Shown: in pieces, positions 1 to 6,229 of the stretch
Layout of the letters: every line of letters begins with the position of its first letter
Position numbering within the stretch: position 1 is the first letter of the stretch
Source of the DNA: a virus
Strand: one strand, 5' to 3'
Virus record (IMG/VR): IMGVR_UViG_3300024505_000434
Location: 1 to 64,000 of that record
DNA length: 64,000 nucleotides
Notes under the pieces: generated by a model
The model's input: only the letters and a program-made list of their open reading frames with translations
What the model was told of the DNA's origin: nothing
Databases searched by the model: none
Position numbers and translations under genes: made by a program

Positions 1-137
1 ACACCATAGGCCAACAGATTGAATTTGTAAGTAGTTGCCCCATCGTTATAGCAACCATTCACCCATGTATATAAAGCCGGCTGGGACTCGGTACGTCACT
101 TGGGATACTAGTCCAGTTAGCAACCAATCTGCAGGGA

Positions 138-235
138 TCTTCCGATCCCCCGGGAGTTGAACCCGTCCCCTTTTACTATTAAGGTAGTTCGAACTTACCT
201 ACAATAGCGTGACATTCTCTTGCTGACACTTACAA
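138..235 (-). other. tRNA-like remnant
   Basis: Read on the minus strand there is a convincing T-arm (ACGGG, loop TTCAACT, CCCGG) preceded by a stem-loop GGTAA/CTACC whose seven-base loop GTTCGAA would carry anticodon TCG (Arg). No matching acceptor stem or D-arm is visible; instead the T-arm runs into a perfect GGGATC-GGAA-GATCCC hairpin. This is either a decayed tRNA at the end of the cluster or an unrelated structured RNA. The first 137 bases of the window hold nothing else that I can identify. Confidence 0.3.
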
Positions 236-239
236 AACT

Positions 240-314
240 TGGTGCCCCAGGATGGAATCGAACCACCACACCCTGCTTACAAAACAGGACCTCTACCACT
301 AAGGATACAAGGGC
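240..314 (-). tRNA. tRNA-Thr (TGT)
   Basis: Complete cloverleaf on the minus strand: acceptor GCCCTTG/CTGGGGC, anticodon stem CCTGT/GCAGG with loop TTTGTAA (anticodon TGT), T-arm GGTGG-TTCGATT-CCATC and an encoded CCA end. It reads ACA threonine codons. A second tRNA-Thr(TGT) lies at 29039. Confidence 0.92.
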
Positions 315-319
315 AAAAT

Positions 320-397
320 TGGTCTCCACGGTACGATTCGAACGTACAGCCTCCTGACTCCAGATCAGGCCGTCTACCAGATTGACATTACGCAGAG
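320..397 (-). tRNA. tRNA-Pro (TGG)
   Basis: Minus-strand cloverleaf with acceptor CTCTGCG/CGTGGAG, anticodon stem CCTGA/TCAGG, loop TCTGGAG (anticodon TGG), T-arm GTACG-TTCGAAT-CGTAC and encoded CCA. It lies 5 nt from the neighbouring tRNA-Thr, as in a processed polycistronic array. Confidence 0.92.
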
Positions 398-407
398 ATA
401 AAAATAA

Positions 408-482
408 TTGCGACCGAAGGACTCGAACCTTCGCGGTAATCTAGAATGCCCCGGCAAGGCCGGTTAACCCACCATTGTCGCA
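408..482 (-). tRNA. aberrant tRNA, possibly Gly (GCC)
   Basis: Acceptor stem TGCGACA/GGTCGCA and T-arm GAAGG-TTCGAGT-CCTTC are good, but the CCA end is not encoded and the D-arm is abnormally short. One anticodon reading is loop TTGCCGG on a three-pair stem (GCC, glycine). That leaves an unusually long variable region. A second possible loop, TTCTAGA, would carry CTA but has almost no stem. It could be a decaying tRNA-Gly or an unconventional tRNA; the identity is uncertain. Confidence 0.5.
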
Positions 483-486
483 AATT

Positions 487-561
487 TGGTGGAGGCCGAG
501 GAAATCGAATCCTTCTAGACATCTTCCTTGCAAGGGAAGACCGTAGCCCACTACTGCCCCC
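487..561 (-). tRNA. tRNA-Ala (TGC)
   Basis: Minus-strand cloverleaf: acceptor GGGGGCA/GGCCTCC, anticodon stem CTTCC/GGAAG with loop CTTGCAA (anticodon TGC), a T-arm with one mismatch and encoded CCA. Confidence 0.9.
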
Positions 562-646
562 AAATTGGTGTTAGTTTCTATACCACCCATTGAAACTAAC
601 AAACATTGAGAGAACATGGATGAACCCACAAGATCTCTATTTGCTC

Positions 647-721
647 TGGTATAGCGTACGGGGATCGAACCCGCCTAGTCACCTTGAAAGGGTGATGACC
701 TCCCCAGAAGTCGAACGCTAT
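647..721 (-). tRNA. tRNA-Glu (TTC)
   Basis: Minus-strand cloverleaf: acceptor ATAGCGT/ACGCTAT fully paired, anticodon stem TCACC/GGTGA, loop CTTTCAA (anticodon TTC), T-arm GCGGG-TTCGATC-CCCGT and encoded CCA. Confidence 0.93.
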
Positions 722-727
722 GTAAAT

Positions 728-801
728 TGGTTCCTGGACCGAGAATTGAACTCAGAATGACCGGTTATCAGCCGATTGTTATACCATTTAACTATCCAGG
801 A
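728..801 (-). tRNA. tRNA-Ile (GAT)
   Basis: Minus-strand cloverleaf: acceptor TCCTGGA/TCCAGGA fully paired, anticodon stem ATCGG/CCGGT, loop CTGATAA (anticodon GAT), T-loop TTCAATT and encoded CCA. Confidence 0.92.
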
Positions 802-819
802 ATAATACTATACAAAAAG

Positions 820-877
820 AAACTAACGACAATGCGCTATGCACCCAGAGTCTATAGTTCCTGGCTGTGGTTAGTTT
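820..877 (-). ncRNA. structured spacer between tRNAs
   Basis: An inverted repeat AAACTAAC (820-827) / GTTAGTTT (870-877) closes a 42-base interior that contains CGCTATGC (835-842). The same octamer recurs in the neighbouring structured spacer at 953-960. The element sits inside the tRNA transcript and could be a small RNA or a processing hairpin. No known family is recognised. Confidence 0.3.
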
Positions 878-890
878 GTTTTTATACACT

Positions 891-987
891 ACCATATGGA
901 AGCACTCTTATGCCTTTTTCGTCATAAGATGGTGGCCCGTCCTTACTACTGACGCTATGCGACCAGTTAAGAATGCTTTCATATGGT
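891..987 (-). ncRNA. long-range hairpin spacer in the tRNA cluster
   Basis: ACCATATGGAAGC (891-903) pairs with GCTTTCATATGGT (975-987) with one mismatch, enclosing about 70 bases. Inside is a nested hairpin CTTATG (907-912) / CATAAG (923-928). The outer right arm overlaps the 3' end of the next tRNA (984-1058), so folding could compete with tRNA maturation. This is a candidate noncoding RNA of unknown type. Confidence 0.35.
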
Positions 988-1058
988 AGGGGCACAGAGA
1001 ATCGAACTCTGATTTACGGGTTAAAAGCCCGCTACTTTAACCATTAAGTTATACCCCC
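984..1058 (-). tRNA. tRNA-Lys (TTT)
   Basis: Minus-strand cloverleaf: acceptor GGGGGTA/TGCCCCT, anticodon stem GCGGG/CCCGT, loop CTTTTAA (anticodon TTT), T-arm CAGAG-TTCGATT-CTCTG and encoded CCA. Confidence 0.92.
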
Positions 1059-1061
1059 ATA

Positions 1062-1137
1062 TGGTCCCTGCTGTGAGATTCGAACTCACACCTCATTGAT
1101 TAAGAGTCAAGTGCGCTACCATTGACGCTAAACAGGG
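1062..1137 (-). tRNA. tRNA-Lys (CTT)
   Basis: Minus-strand cloverleaf with acceptor CCCTGTT/AGCAGGG, anticodon loop CTCTTAA (anticodon CTT) on a four-pair stem, T-arm GTGAG-TTCGAAT-CTCAC and encoded CCA. With the TTT species next to it, the phage can read both lysine codons. Confidence 0.88.
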
Positions 1138-1232
1138 TTGTACGTATTGATTTGATTTTACGTGCCAACCCTAGACCATACGGGAGATCTAGAGTGACAC
1201 TAACGTTTAGCACGTTTCATGCTACTCTCCTT

Positions 1233-1295
1233 TTAATATTTTTTCAAAACTTGATACAACACGAACATTATAACTAACACTACAAGTACTGCCAT
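1233..1295 (-). CDS. 20-residue hydrophobic peptide
   Basis: A 20-codon frame starts with ATG at 1295 behind a strong ribosome-binding site (AAGGAG, 6 nt upstream) and ends in TAA. The peptide is a single run of hydrophobic residues (MAVLVVLVIMF...) with a Lys-Lys-Tyr tail, so it would span or insert into a membrane. It lies between two tRNAs and could act as a tiny membrane effector, but no family is recognisable. Thirteen bases beyond its stop a second perfect AAGGAG precedes the hexapeptide frame MKRAKR (1200-1220). Confidence 0.5.
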   Translation of the reverse strand: MAVLVVLVIMFVLYQVLKKY

Positions 1296-1308
1296 AATAT
1301 TCTCCTTA

Positions 1309-1398
1309 TGGTCCCCCGTTGAGGAATCGAACCTCATCCTGGACCTTATCTAGATTAATCGGTTATAAGCCGACCTGCTCTCCATGAGCTAACGGGGG
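1309..1398 (-). tRNA. tRNA-Ile-like (TAT) with long variable arm
   Basis: The acceptor stem CCCCCGT/ACGGGGG pairs perfectly, the T-arm TGAGG-TTCGATT-CCTCA is good and CCA is encoded. The anticodon stem GTCGG/CCGAT carries loop CTTATAA, giving anticodon TAT (rare Ile AUA codons). Between the anticodon and T stems are about 21 bases that can fold as CTAGA/TCCAG. That is a class II variable arm, normal for Leu, Ser and Tyr but not for Ile. Amino-acid identity is therefore uncertain. Confidence 0.75.
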
Positions 1399-1406
1399 AT
1401 ATAACC

Positions 1407-1484
1407 TGGAGCAACGGGTCAGATTTGAACTGACGGTTTTACGGATTTGCAATCCGTTGCATTGGGCCTCTCTGCCACCGTTGC
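1407..1484 (-). tRNA. tRNA-Cys (GCA)
   Basis: Minus-strand cloverleaf: acceptor GCAACGG/CCGTTGC fully paired, discriminator T, anticodon stem ACGGA/TCCGT, loop TTGCAAA (anticodon GCA), T-loop TTCAAAT and encoded CCA. Confidence 0.93.
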
Positions 1485-1489
1485 ATTAT

Positions 1490-1564
1490 TGGCGTACCCC
1501 CAGGGACTCGAACCCCGACTAGCAGTTTTGGAGACTGTCGTGCTGCCATTAACACTAGGGATAC
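1490..1564 (-). tRNA. tRNA-Trp (CCA)
   Basis: Minus-strand cloverleaf: acceptor GTATCCC/GGGGTAC, discriminator G, anticodon loop CTCCAAA (anticodon CCA) on stem CAGT/ACTG, T-arm CGGGG-TTCGAGT-CCCTG and encoded CCA. It is the first tRNA transcribed in the array. Confidence 0.93.
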
Positions 1565-1587
1565 ATAACACTCTCTTTCGAAAGTGT

Positions 1588-1649
1588 GTATTAAAGCATA
1601 CTACTCATCGGCTACTGCCATTTGATTGTTCGGCAGTATGCTTTAATAC
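1588..1649 (-). ncRNA. 15-bp perfect inverted repeat, structured leader
   Basis: GTATTAAAGCATACT (1588-1602) is exactly repeated in inverse at 1635-1649. The interior can form a competing hairpin TACTGCC/GGCAGTA. It lies just upstream, in transcription order, of tRNA-Trp. There is no T-run, so it is not a classical terminator. It could be a processing site, an RNA switch or a small RNA. The flanking 1565-1587 and 1650-1764 show no gene. Confidence 0.4.
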
Positions 1650-1764
1650 GCTACCTTTTTACACATTCTAGTTATCGCCTAGAACTTACCATCCGGTAGG
1701 CCGCCCACATTAAGCCCATGTTTTACGTGCAGGCAGGGTCGCGTTCCCTATAACACGTTTGAGA

Positions 1765-1935
1765 TTAGTCTTGCTCTACGAGCTCAACTTCTCTCTTGTA
1801 AAGTGCTGTGTGATAAGCACGAGCACGATTAAACTTTTCTTCGATGAGTTTTTCAAAAGCATCGTCGTCCAGTTCATGCTCACTTAGCACTTTGGCACTT
1901 TTCTGTTTTCTAAAATCTTCAAAATTCATTTTCAT
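1765..1935 (-). CDS. small charged protein, unknown
   Basis: A 56-residue frame, ATG at 1935 to TAA, starts about 15 nt downstream of a terminator hairpin. The protein is highly charged and probably helical (a run EFEKLIEEKFNRAR-like in the middle), without membrane segments or cysteines. It is the last protein gene before the tRNA array. No family recognised. Confidence 0.6.
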   Translation of the reverse strand: MKMNFEDFRKQKSAKVLSEHELDDDAFEKLIEEKFNRARAYHTALYKREVELVEQD

Positions 1936-1948
1936 TTCCAAATCTTAC

Positions 1949-1983
1949 AAAACAAAAAACCCTGGGTTTTTAGTCCAGGGTTC
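1949..1983 (-). terminator. rho-independent terminator
   Basis: Stem AACCCTGG (1975-1982 on the complementary strand) / CCAGGGTT with a nine-base loop, followed on the minus strand by TTTTTTGTTTTG. It would attenuate transcription between the 53-residue gene and the tRNA region, so tRNA expression may depend on read-through. Confidence 0.75.
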
Positions 1984-2008
1984 TTAAAAGTTATTGTGTA
2001 TGTTACTG

Positions 2009-2170
2009 TTAACTTACACGATCCTCCAAGAACCCTACGATAATCTCAGGTGTACGATCATTACCTAGACCTAGCCCGACATTACTAAACTGTGACCAAT
2101 AGGCGGACATACATGCCGGCGCTTTGGCTTGTTTAGATATCGTTTGTCTATGTAAACTAATCGTTTGCAT
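2009..2170 (-). CDS. small unknown early protein
   Basis: A 53-residue frame, ATG at 2170 to TAA at 2009, with a purine-rich AAAGAGAAA upstream of the start. It is the first gene behind two tandem sigma70-type promoters and is followed 25 nt later by a terminator hairpin, so it is probably transcribed very early. It contains a short conserved-looking core (AYWSQFSNVGLGLG) but I recognise no family. Confidence 0.6.
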   Translation of the reverse strand: MQTISLHRQTISKQAKAPACMSAYWSQFSNVGLGLGNDRTPEIIVGFLEDRVS

Positions 2171-2228
2171 TTTGTTTCTCTTTTTCTTACCTTCTTAAAA
2201 GTTGTAGCGGAATTGCTACTGTCTTTGT

Positions 2229-2257
2229 ATTGTAATGCCTTTCAACATCTTTGTCAA
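2229..2257 (-). promoter_or_regulatory. sigma70-type promoter
   Basis: On the minus strand TTGACA (2252-2257) and TACAAT (2229-2234) are separated by exactly 17 bp. It is the downstream member of a tandem pair firing into the small genes and the tRNA cluster. Confidence 0.7.
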
Positions 2258-2321
2258 CATCTTTTTGTCTTTTTTGGACAACCTAATGTTTTGTGGAAAG
2301 TGATTGCTTTACAATATTTGT

Positions 2322-2350
2322 ATTATATGAGTATTTATAAAACTTGTCAA
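2322..2350 (-). promoter_or_regulatory. consensus sigma70 promoter
   Basis: On the minus strand a perfect TTGACA (2345-2350) and perfect TATAAT (2322-2327) with a 17-bp spacer. The perfect match suggests a strong immediate-early promoter recognised by unmodified host polymerase. Confidence 0.8.
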
Positions 2351-2407
2351 TACCTATGTTGAAATGTGGCGATTTTGCAACATTTTGAAAACCGCCACAC
2401 TTTTGTA

Positions 2408-2926
2408 TTAACCGTTTAGTACTTTTGCTAGACTATTGATCACTGCGGCAATACGTCCGATGTCACGAAGTTGTTCTACGGTGTAGCCTTCCTTCTTCAA
2501 TGTTTCGTAGTGCGCCTTAACACAGAAATGACACTTGCCAACAATACTTGCGGCAAGACTGTATGCTTCAAAGCGAGCCTTGGTAGTTCCGCCATGGCTT
2601 GCGATAGCGTTCATGCGTAACTGTGCTGGCAAGCCCTTTAGTTGCTCATCGTCTGCCATCTCAACATATGGATACCAAACGTTGTTCTGTGCCATAATTG
2701 AACCAGCGGTCATCGCGGCATCACGTTCTTTTTCGTCTGTGATGTTGCTCATGATGAAACTAATCAATTTTCCATTGCCGGTGCTCATAGCCGCGGCCAA
2801 TGCACAACCTTCTGCTTCTACAACATCTGATAGTGTACTACGCTTGATTACTGCATCCAGATTTAGTTTTGTGTCCTTGGCGTATTCTGGTAAACCTTCT
2901 TTTAATTGATCAACCCATTGTGTCAT
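2408..2926 (-). CDS. ahpD: AhpD-like alkylhydroperoxidase
   Basis: A 172-residue member of the carboxymuconolactone decarboxylase/AhpD family. The redox motif CHFCVKAH places cysteines at 132 and 135 and histidine at 139, almost the positions of Mycobacterium AhpD (130, 133, 137), and the length is typical. AhpD reduces the oxidised AhpC peroxiredoxin or peroxides directly. Its start overlaps the stop of the SGNH gene by 4 nt (ATGA), and AhpC lies two genes upstream, forming a three-gene peroxide-defence operon. The electron donor is not evident in the window. Confidence 0.85.
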   Translation of the reverse strand: MTQWVDQLKEGLPEYAKDTKLNLDAVIKRSTLSDVVEAEGCALAAAMSTGNGKLISFIMSNITDEKERDAAMTAGSIMAQNNVWYPYVEMADDEQLKGLPAQLRMNAIASHGGTTKARFEAYSLAASIVGKCHFCVKAHYETLKKEGYTVEQLRDIGRIAAVINSLAKVLNG

Positions 2927-3360
2927 AGTGTGTCTCCTTTAGTTGCTTTGGCTATGCTTTTATAGCCTTTGTAAGTTGGGTGTACGTGATCCGGGCTAGT
3001 TTCGTGCTTTCTAGCATCTATTACAAAGTCCTTGTATTTTTCTGCTACTGCAAGAACTGCCCGTCTCTTATCGTCCTTGATATTAGGTACAATCCAATAA
3101 ACACGAGTGGCGTCTACTAGTTGTCTTAGACTGTCTAGTTCCTCCACTGTGTTTATTTTTGCTGTATCGTTTGACCCTAGACTAATGATTACATTTTTTG
3201 CCTGTGTAGTGCCCTGAGTGTGTAACACATGACGATTAACATAGTCATAACTGTTAATGCCACTCTTAGCACGAGTAACACATTCTGTACGAACTTGTCC
3301 TACTCCTACTGCTAGGCTATCGCCTAGGATTAAACAATCAAGCATAATTGATCCTATCAA
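2923..3360 (-). CDS. SGNH/GDSL hydrolase-like protein
   Basis: A 145-residue protein with the blocks of the SGNH hydrolase fold: GDSL near the N-terminus (nucleophile Ser), the GSND block (Gly and Asn of the oxyanion hole) and a C-terminal DHVHPT block (catalytic Asp and His). Such enzymes hydrolyse esters of lipids or acetylated sugars. It has no signal peptide and overlaps both neighbours by 4 nt between ahpC and ahpD, so it is expressed with the peroxide-defence genes. The substrate is unknown. A related domain opens the 470-residue protein at 57262. Confidence 0.75.
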   Translation of the reverse strand: MIGSIMLDCLILGDSLAVGVGQVRTECVTRAKSGINSYDYVNRHVLHTQGTTQAKNVIISLGSNDTAKINTVEELDSLRQLVDATRVYWIVPNIKDDKRRAVLAVAEKYKDFVIDARKHETSPDHVHPTYKGYKSIAKATKGDTL

Positions 3361-3896
3361 AGAGTTTCGCCGCCTACTGTACGGTTACAAGCGCACAACT
3401 CACCAGTTTGTAGCGCATCAAGAATACGTAAAGTTTCTTCTGGGCTACGACCAACGTTCAAGTTGTTGACAGTAACGTGCTGGATAACGTTCTCTGGGTC
3501 AACAATAAATGTAGCACGTAGAGCCGCACCTGCTGGAGCATAAAATACACCCAACTGCTCAATCAATGACAACTCGCCACGCTGTGTGTCTGCAAATTGT
3601 GTATGTGTAATTTTCTGTAAGTCTGGGTGTGCTTTTTGCCATGCGATTTTACAAAACTCGTTATCTGTGCTACCTGTTAGCAATACTGCGTCACGGTCAG
3701 CAAAGTCACCTGCTAGTTTATCGTAGGCTACAATCTCTGTAGGGCAAACGAATGTGAAGTCCTTTGGGTAGTAAACGATTACTTTCCACTTGCCAGCAAA
3801 ACTTTCATCTGTAATGTCAAAGAAAGCATCTTCTGGTTGTCCTGGCTTAACACCAGTAATTGCGAATTTTTCTAATTTATGTCCAACTGTTTTCAT
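3357..3896 (-). CDS. ahpC: peroxiredoxin AhpC
   Basis: A 179-residue 2-Cys peroxiredoxin. The peroxidatic cysteine is Cys51 in FTFVCPTE and the resolving cysteine lies in the C-terminal LCACN motif (168/170); the C-terminal tail GGETL matches bacterial AhpC. It reduces hydrogen peroxide and organic peroxides in the cytoplasm. It is the first gene of the ahpC-SGNH-ahpD operon, with a sigma70-type promoter about 55 bp upstream. It probably protects the infected cell, or phage radical enzymes, from oxidative stress. It appears to have been captured from a proteobacterial host. Confidence 0.93.
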   Translation of the reverse strand: MKTVGHKLEKFAITGVKPGQPEDAFFDITDESFAGKWKVIVYYPKDFTFVCPTEIVAYDKLAGDFADRDAVLLTGSTDNEFCKIAWQKAHPDLQKITHTQFADTQRGELSLIEQLGVFYAPAGAALRATFIVDPENVIQHVTVNNLNVGRSPEETLRILDALQTGELCACNRTVGGETL

Positions 3897-3951
3897 TTGT
3901 TTCTCCTTGTGTGTGTTTGAAAACTATAACAACTCTTCGTTGTATGTGTAT

Positions 3952-3981
3952 ATTATATATCCTATTAAAATGCAAAATCAA
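3952..3981 (-). promoter_or_regulatory. sigma70-type promoter of the ahpC operon
   Basis: Minus strand TTGATT (3976-3981), 18-bp spacer, perfect TATAAT (3952-3957). It lies about 55 bp upstream of ahpC. Confidence 0.6.
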
Positions 3982-4033
3982 TAGGTTTTTCCAATAATTA
4001 TTTTAATAACGCTTATAGGTTTTTTCAATAACA

Positions 4034-4053
4034 AAAGGGCCCGAAGGCCCTTT
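4034..4053 (-). terminator. rho-independent terminator
   Basis: Perfect stem AAAGGGCC/GGCCCTTT with a TTCG tetraloop on the minus strand, directly behind the outer-membrane barrel gene. The same stem is reused behind the tmRNA at 12477. Confidence 0.85.
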
Positions 4054-4069
4054 ATTAATTTTGGTTTGA

Positions 4070-4630
4070 TTAGAAACCGTACTTGTAACCAACACTTACT
4101 ACGTTACTGTTGATATCACCTTCCTGGCGATCAAATCCAAGAAAGGCTGTACCATTTTTAGTAACACCGTAGTCAGCACCAATTCTCCAAGTGCGTGTCA
4201 TGTAGTTGTCGCCACTGGAGAAACCAGTACGATAACGATAACCAGCTCTTAGACCAAAACGATCATTAACTGCAATCTTAACACCTGGTTCAACAGAGTA
4301 GTAATCGAAACGATTACCAACTTGCCATTTCTCACCGACTGCACCGCGAACATATCCGCTTAGTTTGTCTGTAATACCAACTGTTGGAGTAACACCAACT
4401 TCTAGTTTACTAGAGTTTGCACCGTTACCATTTGTGTACATGTTTTCACCTTTTAGGTCAACACCAACATTTGATGCGGCTTGTGTACCGATAGTAAACT
4501 CATAACCTTGTTGGTTGGCTCCTGTGCCACGTGGATCTTCGAATTTATATTCCAATCCAACTACGTTACCTGCCGCAGAAGCGACACCGGCAACAGCGGC
4601 AAACAGAGTTGCAATAACAAATTTTTTCAT
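4070..4630 (-). CDS. outer-membrane beta-barrel protein
   Basis: A 186-residue protein with a clear signal peptide (MKKFVIATLFAAVAGVASAAG), alternating short strands with Gly/Tyr/Arg patterns, and a C-terminal YKYGF ending in Phe, the recognition signal for the BAM machinery. It resembles small porin-like or OmpA/OmpX-type barrels. It has its own sigma70-type promoter and terminator, so it is a single-gene early unit. A phage-made outer-membrane protein could mask receptors (superinfection exclusion) or alter permeability; this is inference. Confidence 0.75.
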   Translation of the reverse strand: MKKFVIATLFAAVAGVASAAGNVVGLEYKFEDPRGTGANQQGYEFTIGTQAASNVGVDLKGENMYTNGNGANSSKLEVGVTPTVGITDKLSGYVRGAVGEKWQVGNRFDYYSVEPGVKIAVNDRFGLRAGYRYRTGFSSGDNYMTRTWRIGADYGVTKNGTAFLGFDRQEGDINSNVVSVGYKYGF

Positions 4631-4719
4631 TTTAAATTTTCCTTATGTGTAAACCGTACGGCAAATTTACATACCTTCCGTACGGCAATTAAAAGCGATT
4701 ATACTAAATCACTTTGTAT

Positions 4720-4748
4720 AGTATATATAAGTGTAAATCAGTAGTCAA
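4720..4748 (-). promoter_or_regulatory. sigma70-type promoter
   Basis: Minus strand TTGACT (4743-4748), 17-bp spacer, TATACT (4720-4725), upstream of the outer-membrane barrel gene. Confidence 0.65.
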
Positions 4749-4765
4749 TATATTTTAGTGCCAAA

Positions 4766-5305
4766 TCAACTATATTCAAACGGTGTACTTGGGTGTCCAT
4801 AGTCGACATGTAAATTGGATCCTTTAGTGTCATCGTATTGTGTGTAGTACGACTCGTTTGGTTTAACTTCTCTCCAATCATCATACTTGAGTTGGGCGAA
4901 CGTTACTTGTTTCCTATCCAAAAGATCACAAATAATAAATGTACTAGTACATCTACCTTGAATGTATTTCATAGGACCGTGCTTGTATTCGTTAGCCAAC
5001 AATGCTTTGTGCATTTCGCTATGAGGTCTAAACATAATTCTAGTAATACCTAACTTTTGGTTACGTAGTCTAAATTTATCTATTAACGTGAGTTCGGAGA
5101 TTTGAGCATTGTTTTCATCGTCGACACGTAATAGTACGTTCTTGACTTTAATGCTACCTTTTGTATGACTGTTGTCTGGTGTTTCCTTGGTGCTCCAAGC
5201 AACTGTACAGTCTACGTGATTGACATATAATGTCTCCCCATGAAATTTTAAGACCCACATAGGTATGGTCTGATCTTCTAAGTGTTTTTTGTTAAAATGG
5301 AACAC
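4766..5305 (-). CDS. unknown soluble protein
   Basis: A 179-residue frame ending in TGA. The longest start is GTG at 5305 with AAGGA five bases upstream; the first ATG (5260, MWVLKFHG) has no visible ribosome-binding site, so GTG is preferred. The protein is rich in Tyr, His and Asp, has no membrane segment, and looks like a compact beta-containing fold. No family recognised. Confidence 0.65.
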   Translation of the reverse strand: MFHFNKKHLEDQTIPMWVLKFHGETLYVNHVDCTVAWSTKETPDNSHTKGSIKVKNVLLRVDDENNAQISELTLIDKFRLRNQKLGITRIMFRPHSEMHKALLANEYKHGPMKYIQGRCTSTFIICDLLDRKQVTFAQLKYDDWREVKPNESYYTQYDDTKGSNLHVDYGHPSTPFEYS

Positions 5306-5356
5306 TAGGTCCTTACAAGCATATTCAATCTATTTCATTTTCGTTTCCTTTAGTTA

Positions 5357-5376
5357 AAGGGGGACTTTCACCCCCC
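5357..5376 (-). terminator. hairpin terminator
   Basis: Minus-strand GGGGG-TGAAAGT-CCCCC followed by TTTAAC, directly after the zinc-ribbon gene. The T-run is short, so termination may be partial. Confidence 0.55.
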
Positions 5377-5386
5377 GTGTTTTTAT

Positions 5387-6145
5387 TTACGCAAATATTT
5401 CTAATGCAGTACCGCATTCTGAACAGAACTTAGCGTGAGCTTTATTCTGCTTGCCGCAAGTTACGCATTTTGGTTTGGCTTTAACTGTCACTGCCTTTTC
5501 AACAGGTTTGTTATCTCCCAAGTCGCCTACTAGTCTCAGCACAATATTGTGTACTGTAGATTCTAGTGCGCCAACTGTGACATGTTGGAATGACTGAGTG
5601 GACTTGCTACCTGGAACAGTAATGCCGGTTTCATTTTTAAAACTTGCGGCACTTGCTGTTACATTCATACTGTTAAGACTGGCATTGGTAGAGTAAGTAG
5701 CACCCATCGGGCTTGCCCAATCTCCTGTACTACCACTAATACCCCTAGTAAGAGTAGTTGAGCTCCAAGTAGGAATGTTTAGAATAGGGCGTGGAATTTC
5801 AAATTGATATTCAACACGGATTAACCCGTCTTCTAGTTTGATACCACGTGGACCATCTTCAATTGCACTTGTGCGTTCGATAAACTTAAACTTGTTACCT
5901 TCGGAGAGATTGCCGTTTTTAATGCAACGCTCTAAGTCGACAGTCCGACCCGGGTCAATGACCAATCCGCCAGGGACGACATTCTCTCCGTCGATAAACA
6001 CATTTACGACAGCACGAGTTGTATTAAGATTTTTGAGTAAGATACTATATTCGCTAGCGAACGGAATATAGACTGTGTCCTTGAATTCACGGAGCACTTT
6101 GCCTTTTGATTTGATAGAGGCTACTAGTTTTTGATTATACATCAT
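5387..6145 (-). CDS. zinc-ribbon protein, possibly virion-associated
   Basis: 252 residues. The last 25 contain a zinc ribbon (CVTCGKQ ... CSECG, two CxxC knuckles). The remainder is predicted beta-rich with a Ser/Thr/Gly linker around 120-190. The start ATG at 6145 follows AAGGA. A TATAAATA motif lies about 80 bp upstream (6222-6229), suggesting late expression and a structural or assembly role. I recognise the general type (phage proteins with a C-terminal zinc ribbon) but not a function. Confidence 0.65.
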   Translation of the reverse strand: MMYNQKLVASIKSKGKVLREFKDTVYIPFASEYSILLKNLNTTRAVVNVFIDGENVVPGGLVIDPGRTVDLERCIKNGNLSEGNKFKFIERTSAIEDGPRGIKLEDGLIRVEYQFEIPRPILNIPTWSSTTLTRGISGSTGDWASPMGATYSTNASLNSMNVTASAASFKNETGITVPGSKSTQSFQHVTVGALESTVHNIVLRLVGDLGDNKPVEKAVTVKAKPKCVTCGKQNKAHAKFCSECGTALEIFA

Positions 6146-6221
6146 GGTTCTTCCTTTTTACGGCGTACACTCTAAACGCCTAGTTATTAAAGAGTGTTAG
6201 TGTAGGACCACCCTACAAATT

Positions 6222-6229
6222 TATTTATA
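6222..6229 (-). promoter_or_regulatory. T4-like late promoter motif
   Basis: Exact TATAAATA on the minus strand, the T4 late -10 consensus, with no recognisable -35, upstream of the zinc-ribbon gene at 6145. It overlaps the end of the 74-residue gene. Confidence 0.5.

Noticed and set aside
441-629. Minus-strand open frame of 62 codons
   Set aside because: It is a read-through of tRNA-Ala and the aberrant tRNA; composition is dictated by tRNA sequence.
727-927. Plus-strand open frame of 66 codons
   Set aside because: It runs antisense through tRNA-Ile and a structured spacer and has no ribosome-binding site.
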